A stretch of 64,000 nt of DNA from Bryobacter sp964387685 (GTDB taxonomy: Bacteria > Acidobacteriota > Terriglobia > Bryobacterales > Bryobacteraceae), in NCBI GenBank assembly GCA_964387685.1, contig CAYLXK010000028.1:7256-71255 (forward strand), in the 5' to 3' direction. The notes below the pieces were generated by a model. That model was not told the DNA's origin and did not search any database. It was given only the letters and a program-made list of their open reading frames with translations. A program made the position numbers and the translations under genes. This document shows, in pieces, positions 27,132-34,504 of this stretch. Position 1 is the stretch's first letter. Every line of letters begins with the position of its first letter.

Positions 27132-27445
27132 CGAATCTGACCTAAAAGGATGACGGCTGCTTCCGCCGCCGAATTTTTATGCTACTACGTTGGATGACGT
27201 ACCCAGCCCAAAAGCATCCATTTCCCCGCTCTTTCTTCCCCTATCGCATCGCACGCCCACGCTCCCAATTCACTCAAGCTCGCCCAGTCAAACTACGCTG
27301 TTTCTTGGTGAACGCCTTCTCCAACGCCCTGGAGTCCGCCTAATCTGCCAAAGCGCAGCCTGCCGTAATCTTCACTTTTCAAAGCCCGCGCATCCTGTCG
27401 CAACGAACGGCTCCCCCAATGCATTTCCACGGCGCAAATTGGCCT
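27132..27445. other. Non-coding gap between trxB and feoB
   Basis: 314 nt upstream of trxB and downstream of the feoB stop. I see no gene, tRNA or convincing terminator. A short inverted repeat (TTCTCCAACGCCCTGGAG) is present near 27320. The trxB promoter should lie here, but no clear -35/-10 pair was found. Confidence 0.5.
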
Positions 27446-29326
27446 CTACCACCGGCTCAATACCGCATACACAAACCAGCTGGATACATACGCCAACACC
27501 CCCATGTATACGAACTGTATAAGGGGCCACTTCCAACTCCCCGTCTCCCGCCGCACCACCGCCACCGTCGAGATACACTGCAGCGCAAATGCAAAAAAAA
27601 TCATCAGCGCCACCGCCGCCGCCGGCGTCAGGTCCTGCTGCAATGCCTTCTGCAAGCCCACCGTATCGTCCTCGGATTGCATTCCGTAAATCGTCCCCAA
27701 GGTCCCCACAATCACTTCTCGCGCCGCGAGCGACGATAGGATCCCAATCCCGATCTTCCAGTTAAAGCCCAGCGGCGCAATCGCCGGCTCGATGGCTTTG
27801 CCAATCTGCCCCGCGTAACTCTGTTCAATCGCCGGCGGCTGTCCCCCCGTCTGCGGCAAGTGCGCCAGCACCCACAAAATCACCGCCGTTCCGAGAATAA
27901 TTGTCGACGCCCTTTTCAAAAACACCTTAGCCCGGTCCAATAGACGCAACAACACGCTCGATAGCCGCGGCACCCGGTACGGCGGCAATTCGAGAATAAA
28001 CGGACTCTTTTCGCTCTTGAAAATCGTACTCTTCAGCACCCGCGCCGTCAGCACCGCCGAGACAAAACCCAGTACGTACAGCCCCAGCATCGTCGCCGCC
28101 CGCCACCCGAAAAATTGCCCCAAAATCGGCCGATCCGGGATAAACGCCGCAATCAGCATCGTGTACACCGGCAAGCGCGCCGAACAAGTCATCAGCGGCG
28201 CCACCAGGATCGTCGCAAAACGATCCCGCTTGTTTTCGATCGTCCGCGTCGATAGGATCGCGGGAATCGCGCACGCGTAGCCGCTGAGTAGCGGAATAAA
28301 GCTCTTGCCCTGCAAGCCTACCTTGGCCATCGTCCGGTCGGCAATCAGCGCCGCCCGCGCTAGATACCCGGAATCCTCCAGCACCGCGATAAACGCGAAC
28401 AACACCAGAATCTGCGGTAGAAACACCAGCACGCTGCCCACGCCCGCCCACACCCCCTCAAAGATCAGGTCCCGCCAAAGGGACGGCGCAAATTGGCCTT
28501 CGAGATACTTCCCGCTCCCCTGAATAGCCCCTTCCACCAAGTCCATCATCGGCTGCGCAAACGTGAAAATGCTCTGGAATACGGCGATGACGACCAGCAG
28601 AAAAATCAACGGCCCCCACCAAGGGTGCAGCAGCACCCGGTCCAGCCGGTAAGTCCATTCCGGGGGCGAAGGCCGCGTGTAGCCTGCCCGGTCGCTTACC
28701 TCGCCGCTCCACTTGCGGCAATTGGCCATATTGTTCAACACCGGCAATTCGATCCGCAGCGGCGCCGGAATCGTCTCGCCTAGCCATTGCCTGACCGTCT
28801 CGATCCCATCGCCCTTGGCCGCGCTCACCAGCACCACCGGCGCCCCCAGTTCCTCGCTCAGCTTTGCGGCGTCGATGCTCCCCCCGCGCTTGCTCAGATC
28901 GTCCGACATGTTTAGCAGCACAAGCGTGGGTATCCCCAGGCTCAATACCGGCGCCGCCAGCATCAAGTGCCGCGCCAGATTTGTCGAATCGAGAATCAGC
29001 AGCACCGCCCCCGGCTTGTCGAGGTCCTCCATCCGCCCGTCCAGCACGTCGTGCGTCACCTGCTCGTCTTCGCTCCGCGGCGTCAGAGAATAGACCCCCG
29101 GCAGATCGATCAACGTCACCGCCCCGCCGTCTAACAGCCGCATCGTGCCCATATGCCGTTCCACCGTCACACCGGGATAATTGGCCACCTTCTGCCGTAA
29201 TCCCGTCAGCCGGTTGAATAGCGTCGACTTCCCCGTGTTGGGCGGTCCGATCAGGGCCACCAACCTGCTTTTTGCCGGGTTTGGCGCGATAGGCAAACCC
29301 TCACCCCGATTCGCAGTTACTTGCAT
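27446..29326 (-). CDS. feoB: Ferrous iron transporter FeoB
   Basis: 626 aa, shorter than many FeoB proteins (~700-770). N-terminal G domain: G1 GPPNTGKST at 27-35, then YPGVTVERHMG, DLPGVYSL (G3) and LNMSDDLSKRGG (G4-like). The membrane part has the two Gate repeats, with SGYACAIPAILSTRTIENKR and SSLAAREVIVGTLGTIYGMQ. It imports Fe2+ across the inner membrane using GTP. feoA lies upstream on the same strand, separated by ~600 nt that hold a repeat-bearing frame. Confidence 0.96.
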   Translation of the reverse strand: MQVTANRGEGLPIAPNPAKSRLVALIGPPNTGKSTLFNRLTGLRQKVANYPGVTVERHMGTMRLLDGGAVTLIDLPGVYSLTPRSEDEQVTHDVLDGRMEDLDKPGAVLLILDSTNLARHLMLAAPVLSLGIPTLVLLNMSDDLSKRGGSIDAAKLSEELGAPVVLVSAAKGDGIETVRQWLGETIPAPLRIELPVLNNMANCRKWSGEVSDRAGYTRPSPPEWTYRLDRVLLHPWWGPLIFLLVVIAVFQSIFTFAQPMMDLVEGAIQGSGKYLEGQFAPSLWRDLIFEGVWAGVGSVLVFLPQILVLFAFIAVLEDSGYLARAALIADRTMAKVGLQGKSFIPLLSGYACAIPAILSTRTIENKRDRFATILVAPLMTCSARLPVYTMLIAAFIPDRPILGQFFGWRAATMLGLYVLGFVSAVLTARVLKSTIFKSEKSPFILELPPYRVPRLSSVLLRLLDRAKVFLKRASTIILGTAVILWVLAHLPQTGGQPPAIEQSYAGQIGKAIEPAIAPLGFNWKIGIGILSSLAAREVIVGTLGTIYGMQSEDDTVGLQKALQQDLTPAAAVALMIFFAFALQCISTVAVVRRETGSWKWPLIQFVYMGVLAYVSSWFVYAVLSRW

Positions 29327-29910
29327 AGTCTTGTGTCCCCACTGCCAGCCTCGGGCCTGGCCCCCCGTTGCTCAATTCTCGTCCTTCTGCTGCCCTCGGC
29401 CTGAACCGCATGCCCTGAGCCCTTAGAATCCTTCCTCTTCCTCAAGTCGATGAAAATCTCCTCGTGAATATCCCCGCCAGGACCTTGCCGGCTTGCCACA
29501 CTTTTCACAAGCCGCTGATGGCTTCCGATTGCTTCCCGAAACTCCCCAAAGTCTCTCGACTCCCTCGCCCCAAATGGAACCGCCTCATGGATTTTTTCGC
29601 AACGATCTTGCCGGCTTTCTACACTTTTCGCAGACCGCCGATGCCCTCGGGTCGACTCCCGCAACGCCCCCGACTCCTTCGGCCCCGTCCCCTCAACGCA
29701 ATTCGTCTCGCGCATCCCACGCCCCATCGGTCTCGGAGCCTGCTTACTCGCTGCACCCGCATCGGCGTCCGCTCCCGGACTTAAGGCTCCCGAGCCCACA
29801 TCGCCATCCATGCCCTTGGCTCCCTTCAACTCGTTGGACCCCGTCCCACCCATGCCAGCCCTCGTGCTCCCACTAGCGAGCCTCGACCGCCAAATTACCA
29901 GGATTTTCAT
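29317..29910 (-). CDS. Doubtful 197-aa open frame between feoA and feoB
   Basis: Starts 15 nt after the feoA stop and ends 10 nt inside feoB, as an operon gene would. There is no Shine-Dalgarno match, signal peptide, TM helix or known domain. Composition is rich in Arg, Gly, Ser and Lys. It contains two diverged copies of a ~41-residue unit with KSVESRQ / KSVASRQ and KIHE / DIHE. This could be a real lineage-specific protein or a non-coding intergenic repeat that happens to be open in GC-rich DNA. It does not resemble FeoC. Confidence 0.25.
   Translation of the reverse strand: MKILVIWRSRLASGSTRAGMGGTGSNELKGAKGMDGDVGSGALSPGADADAGAASKQAPRPMGRGMRETNCVEGTGPKESGALRESTRGHRRSAKSVESRQDRCEKIHEAVPFGARESRDFGEFREAIGSHQRLVKSVASRQGPGGDIHEEIFIDLRKRKDSKGSGHAVQAEGSRRTRIEQRGARPEAGSGDTRLCK
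29481..29686. repeat. Two diverged direct repeats, 123-bp period, in the feoA-feoB gap
   Basis: Copy A (29481-29571) and copy B (29604-29686) share ACCTTGCCGGCTT / ATCTTGCCGGCTT, CACACTTTTC / TACACTTTTC, GCCG(C)TGATG and CGACTCC. The offset is 123 bp and the length difference is about three codons, so the minus-strand frame stays open. Likely a dispersed intergenic repeat family. Confidence 0.6.
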
Positions 29911-29925
29911 TGCCGTGTTGGTCCG

Positions 29926-30180
29926 CTATCGAAGGATGCGGATGCCCGCCGCCGTCTCTCGCCTCAATGCGATCTCGGTGCCGTCCACCCTGTACACCAC
30001 CGGATCTCCTGCCGGGGCCATATGAGCGGCCAGCACCTCCACTCCCGGGATCATCCCCATTTGCATCAGCCGCTCCGCAATTTCGTCAGGCAAGTCGAAA
30101 TCGGCGACAACTGCGCTCTGACCCACCCGCAATGAGTCCAAAGCGGAATAACTCTCCGGTGCTGGCTTCACGGGATCCAA
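29926..30180 (-). CDS. feoA: FeoA family protein
   Basis: 84 aa SH3-like protein from a TTG start (alternative GTG three codons later). Conserved features: SLRVGQSAVVADFDL, ERLMQMGMIPGVEV, and APAGDPVVYRVDGTEIALRR near the C-terminus. FeoA supports FeoB in Fe2+ uptake. It is divergent from a TIGR03437 protein; the 30-nt gap holds two GAGTATATC repeats. Confidence 0.88.
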   Translation of the reverse strand: MDPVKPAPESYSALDSLRVGQSAVVADFDLPDEIAERLMQMGMIPGVEVLAAHMAPAGDPVVYRVDGTEIALRRETAAGIRILR

Positions 30181-30189
30181 TGGAACGAT

Positions 30190-30209
30190 GAGTATATCCT
30201 GAGTATATC
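30190..30209. promoter_or_regulatory. Direct repeat GAGTATATC x2, possible operator
   Basis: GAGTATATC at 30190-30198 and again at 30201-30209, an 11-bp period (one helical turn), filling the 30-nt gap between divergent feoA and the TIGR03437 gene. It could bind a regulator of feo transcription or be part of the promoters. It does not match a Fur box. Confidence 0.35.
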
Positions 30210-30210
30210 G

Positions 30211-32061
30211 ATGCGACTCGTAACGCTGAGGCTAGCCCTCTTTTTCGCTTGCTTCTTCTGCGCCCTTCAAGCCCAAGTTCTCGACAATGGCTTTCTTTCC
30301 GGTCGCTATGGCTTCCGTCAAGTCTTGATTTCCACTACGGCCTTCGCCGCGCCCATTGAGGCCCGCTCCGTCATCGGCGTTATCAGCTTCGATGGCCGGG
30401 GCGGGATCGCTTTCCAGGGGACGCGTAACCTGGGCACCGCGGGCCCAGCGCCCTACACAGGCAGCGGAACGTACTCCGTCAGCCCCGCCGGCTTTGTCGC
30501 CATGACGAATCCACTCGAGACCTCCAGCACCATGAATCTCCGCCTCGGGAACGGTGTTCTTCTTGGGTCCACCACCGATTCCACCGGCAATATCTTCGAT
30601 CTTTTCATTGCCGCCCCCCTGCCGCTGGGCGCCACCAACAACGCAACTTTATCTGGCTCTTACCTCGGCGGCGAAATCGAGTACCCCAACGGCCTTTTTG
30701 CCAATATCAAGAACTCATTCTTCCGCTTTACCGCCAATGGCTCCGGCGGGCTCGGTCAAGTCGCCACTTCCGGGCAAACTACCCAAAACGGCCGGCGCAT
30801 CCTCCAGCAATCCATTGGCCCCTCCTCCTACGCGGTCAACTTCGATGGCAGCGGCACCCTGATTTTTCCCCAAACCGCGCCGCTGGCCCCGAATACCCAA
30901 CTTCTGCTGGGCGACAAACAGTTCTTTGTGGGGGGTAATGGTGACTTTCTCTATGGCGGCTCCATCGGCCAAGGCAGCCACGACCTCATCGTCGCCTTCC
31001 GCGCGCCAACCGCCCCCGCCTCGCTTTCCTCCTTCTCAGGCCTTTATTTTGCCGCCGGCCTTCGCACGGAACAATCTCGCCCCTCTAGCTTCTCCGGCGC
31101 CGTCAATTCCCTCGCGAACGGCCGCGCAGTTTGGAGCCGCCGGGTCCGTTTGCCGGAAGGAAACGTGGATTCCGCCTTCGTCAACGACTACACTTTGGCC
31201 ACCGATTCCACCGGCTCCATCCTCACCAATCGCCTAGCTCTTTCCGCCAACGGCAATCTTGCCATTGGCATCGGCACCTCCTTCACCGAAACCGAAAACT
31301 ACGAACTCTTCTTCGCCGCCAAAACCCGTTCGCTATCTGGCACCGGCGTCTTCGTCAACCCCGCCGGCGTCCTAAACGGAGCGAGTTTCGCCCCCACAGG
31401 CACGCCCATTTCCCCTGGCCAATTTGTCGCGCTCTTCGGCACGAACCTGGGCCCCAATCCGCCCGCCGTCGCCGCGGCCCCTTTCCCGACCACCCTCGCT
31501 GGCGTGAACGTTACCATCCAAGGCCGCCCCGCTCCGCTCTATTTCGTCAGTCCAAACCAGCTCAGCGCACTCGTGCCTTTTGCCACCTCCGGGGTCTCGG
31601 CCGAAATCATCGTCCGCAACGGTGGCCAGGAATCCAATCGCATCACCGTTCCCGTTTCCCGTACTTCACCCGGTGTCTACTCCCAGCCGCAGAATGGCAT
31701 CGGCGCCGGTGCCATCCTGCGCAGTAACTTCACCTTGTTGACGCCGGCCAATCCTGCCCGCCGGGGCGACACGGTCTTGATCTATCTCACCGGCCTCGGC
31801 GCCCTCGAACCCTCTCTCGCCGACGGCACAGCCGCTCCCGCTTCTCCTCTGAGTCGCGTTGTCGATAACGTTAATGTCTACATCGGTGGCCAGCGGGCCA
31901 CGGTCAGCTTTGCCGGCGCCGCTCCGGGCTTCGCCGGACTTTACCAACTCAACGTGGTCATCCCGGCCAATGCCCCCATCGGCAATAATGTCGCTCTCGC
32001 CATTGAAACCGGATCCAGTTTTCACGACATGGTCGATATTGCGATCGCCCCACCGCTCTAG
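30211..32061 (+). CDS. Secreted protein with TIGR03437 'Solibacter' C-terminal domain
   Basis: 616 aa with signal peptide (LALFFACFFCALQA). The N-terminal ~370 residues are repetitive beta structure with Gly/Ser/Thr, for example SGRYGFRQVLIS and FDGRGGIAFQGTR; I recognise no named domain there. From ~385 to the end is the TIGR03437 domain: VLNGASFAP, PGQFVALFGTNLGP, YFVSPNQLSALVP, GDTVLIYLTGLG, GLYQLNVVIP. This domain is a hallmark of Solibacter-type Acidobacteria; its function is unknown. No Shine-Dalgarno lies before the ATG. It is probably exported to the surface or medium. Confidence 0.85.
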   Translation: MRLVTLRLALFFACFFCALQAQVLDNGFLSGRYGFRQVLISTTAFAAPIEARSVIGVISFDGRGGIAFQGTRNLGTAGPAPYTGSGTYSVSPAGFVAMTNPLETSSTMNLRLGNGVLLGSTTDSTGNIFDLFIAAPLPLGATNNATLSGSYLGGEIEYPNGLFANIKNSFFRFTANGSGGLGQVATSGQTTQNGRRILQQSIGPSSYAVNFDGSGTLIFPQTAPLAPNTQLLLGDKQFFVGGNGDFLYGGSIGQGSHDLIVAFRAPTAPASLSSFSGLYFAAGLRTEQSRPSSFSGAVNSLANGRAVWSRRVRLPEGNVDSAFVNDYTLATDSTGSILTNRLALSANGNLAIGIGTSFTETENYELFFAAKTRSLSGTGVFVNPAGVLNGASFAPTGTPISPGQFVALFGTNLGPNPPAVAAAPFPTTLAGVNVTIQGRPAPLYFVSPNQLSALVPFATSGVSAEIIVRNGGQESNRITVPVSRTSPGVYSQPQNGIGAGAILRSNFTLLTPANPARRGDTVLIYLTGLGALEPSLADGTAAPASPLSRVVDNVNVYIGGQRATVSFAGAAPGFAGLYQLNVVIPANAPIGNNVALAIETGSSFHDMVDIAIAPPL

Positions 32062-32089
32062 ATCCTTCCTCCCAGCAAAGCCCCTGATT

Positions 32090-34387
32090 CTATCTAATTG
32101 CCATCGTCACCCCCGGCTGCGAATCCACGCCTCCTAAGTTCACCAACACCGGCACCGCGCTCCCCGTACTCGCATTAGACGGCACGGTCACGTTCACCTG
32201 CAGCAGCCCAGGAACACTTCCCGGCGGTGCCACCGCTCCCAGCACCGTCGCCGCTTGGCCTCCAATGCTCACCGCCAACGCCGCACTCGGCGTCACCGAC
32301 GGCGAAGCGGGAATCAACGTGTTCGCCACCGGATTCGTCGTCGCGCCCATTCCGCTCACGTACAACACCACCGTCTGGCCTCGGCTTGCCGGCGTCGCCG
32401 TCGAATTTAACGTGTAGTCCGCTGTCGTCGCGTTGTAATTCAAGATCGCCCCCTGGCCCCGGCCCGAGGCGTCCGTCGTATAGATTCCGGGCGAAGTCGC
32501 CGCCAAACTCAGCGTCACGGGTTGCGACGCCAACCCATCGTAACTAAGGATCAAGTCCGCGGTCGCCCCGGTCACTGTATAGGGCACCACCACGCTCACC
32601 TGATTCGCGCTTGTATACAAAACCGGTGCCGCCGTGCCGTTCACGGTTACGCTGGTCGACGGCGCCACTGCCGGTAGCGCGTTGGGGATCTGCGGCGCGG
32701 GAACCGCTGGATTGAATAAGGTCAATGCCGTCGGCCCTAGCCCCAAACCGAATATCGTTACGATTTGGCCCGGCGAGATCGTCCCCTGCGTGAAACTCGC
32801 CGAATCCACCACCGCCGTCACTTGCGGCTGCGGTCCGAATATTTGGAACTGAGCCTCGTTAGAGACGCCCCCGCCCGGTGTTGGCGTCGAGACCGTCATC
32901 CGCAAATAGCCGGGGGCCGCCAGCGACGACGACGGCACCGTTACCAGCATCGACGCCTCGCCTACATTGCGCGCGGTCAAGGCGCCCGTCGGCCCCGCAC
33001 TCAAGGCAGTCCCGCTGATCACCCCAGTCGCGGAATCGATCGCGAGTCCCGACGGCAAACCCGTTGCGGTCCAGCTATAGCTTCCCGTTCCTCCTGCGGC
33101 CCGCGCACTGATGCCCGCGCCATAGGCCCCACCCACCGTCCCGCTCGCCAGCAAGACGTTCGGCCCCAGCACCCGCGGCGCAGCGGACACTCCGGCCGGC
33201 AATACAATCAATTTCGTCGGCATATACGCCGATGCCGTGATCGGCGTCGCGGCATCCGTCGCGACCACCGTAAAGTAATAGGTCCCCGCCGCCGTCGGAG
33301 TCCCACTAATGCTTCCCCCCGTCAGGATTAGCCCGGGCGGCAGCGCGCCATCTCGGATCTGCCACGTATACGGCGCCGTTCCCCCAGCGGCCACCAGGGG
33401 CACCGGGGTATAGCCGATTCCCACGATCCCCCCCGGCATCGGAGATCCCATCAGCAGCCTGATCCCCGCCGCTCCCGCTGGGTAGACCGGCAGGTAGAAA
33501 TTCTCCGCCGCCGAATTCACTCCGTCGTTCACCGTCACCGTCGCCTCCACCGTAAATCCGCTGATCGCTACCGTCGAGTTGGAAAAAAAGCTGCGTCCAT
33601 TCAGCGTTACGATACTTTGTCCCGATCCCTCAATCACTCCCACCGGCCAGGTATTAGTCACCGACGGCGCCGCCGCCAATACCGTCAGGTTCACCGGCAC
33701 GGTCAGCGTGGGATTAGCCGCCGCCGTGGACTTTATCGTAATGTTTGCCGTGTACACTCGTGGCGCCAGCCCGGTCGGATCCACGCTCACCGCAATCGAA
33801 TTAAACAACCCCGCCAGCGTGATGTTCCCCGTCGGCGCCACCCGCAGCCACGGCGCGCTCTGTACGCTCAACGCCGCCGCTGTCGCCGATCCGGTATTCG
33901 AAAGGATAAACGTGCTGCTCAGCGCGGAATTCCCCGCCACGGCTTGGCCCGTCGTGTACTGAAAGGTCAGTGCTGTCGGGGAAACTGTGATCGTCGGCGG
34001 AGGCGTTCCCACTGTCAGGCTTACCGTTGTCGTGGCCGTTGGCGGCGTCGCCCCGCTCGTACCCGTTAAGGTGATCGTCGCTGTGTAAACTCCCGCCGGC
34101 AAGCCCGTCGGGTTCGGTTGCACGCTCAACGTCGACGGTGCCCGCCCCCCGGTCGCGCTCACCAGCAACCATGCTCCTAAATGCGGACTCGGCCCGCTTA
34201 CAGCCACAGTGAAACCCAACCCCGTTGGCGCACTCTGCACGCTCAAACTCTGCGCCGCTGGTAACGCAACCGCTCCAACGGTCGTTGTAAATCGTAGGGA
34301 GGCGTTGTTTACGCTTAGCGTTTGGCTCCAGCCGCTAGCCGCCAGCCAAAGCCACAATCCAACTCGCCAATGGTACGAATGAATCAT
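32090..34387 (-). CDS. Secreted Ig-like repeat protein with TIGR03437 C-terminal domain
   Basis: 765 aa with signal peptide (MIHSYHWRVGLWLWLAASGW). Two or three N-terminal beta-sandwich repeats have the BACON-like rhythm of GLPAGVYTATITLTGTSG / LAPRVYTANITIKSTA. A putative Ig (He_PIG) module near 330-390 shows GGTAPYTWQIRDGALPPGL and ISGTPTAAGTYYFTV, and a second similar one follows. Residues ~525-765 are TIGR03437 (SPGQIVTIFGLGLGP, YTSANQVSVVVPYT, LLQVNVTVPS). It is convergent with the other TIGR03437 gene. Probably an extracellular or surface adhesin-like protein. Confidence 0.85.
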   Translation of the reverse strand: MIHSYHWRVGLWLWLAASGWSQTLSVNNASLRFTTTVGAVALPAAQSLSVQSAPTGLGFTVAVSGPSPHLGAWLLVSATGGRAPSTLSVQPNPTGLPAGVYTATITLTGTSGATPPTATTTVSLTVGTPPPTITVSPTALTFQYTTGQAVAGNSALSSTFILSNTGSATAAALSVQSAPWLRVAPTGNITLAGLFNSIAVSVDPTGLAPRVYTANITIKSTAAANPTLTVPVNLTVLAAAPSVTNTWPVGVIEGSGQSIVTLNGRSFFSNSTVAISGFTVEATVTVNDGVNSAAENFYLPVYPAGAAGIRLLMGSPMPGGIVGIGYTPVPLVAAGGTAPYTWQIRDGALPPGLILTGGSISGTPTAAGTYYFTVVATDAATPITASAYMPTKLIVLPAGVSAAPRVLGPNVLLASGTVGGAYGAGISARAAGGTGSYSWTATGLPSGLAIDSATGVISGTALSAGPTGALTARNVGEASMLVTVPSSSLAAPGYLRMTVSTPTPGGGVSNEAQFQIFGPQPQVTAVVDSASFTQGTISPGQIVTIFGLGLGPTALTLFNPAVPAPQIPNALPAVAPSTSVTVNGTAAPVLYTSANQVSVVVPYTVTGATADLILSYDGLASQPVTLSLAATSPGIYTTDASGRGQGAILNYNATTADYTLNSTATPASRGQTVVLYVSGMGATTNPVANTLIPASPSVTPSAALAVSIGGQAATVLGAVAPPGSVPGLLQVNVTVPSNASTGSAVPVLVNLGGVDSQPGVTMAIR

Positions 34388-34504
34388 ACTGCTCCAACAC
34401 CTTCATCGGCGCTCACCCAAAACTCTCTATTCGCCTTCCGCATTTTGGGGTACTATCCCTTTCGCCTGGGCCTTAAAAGTTATACACTTGTGTGCGTTAC
34501 CGGC

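Noticed and set aside
27132..27445. tRNA or small RNA in the trxB-feoB gap
   Set aside because: No cloverleaf, no T-loop GGTTCGAATCC-like sequence and no good terminator.
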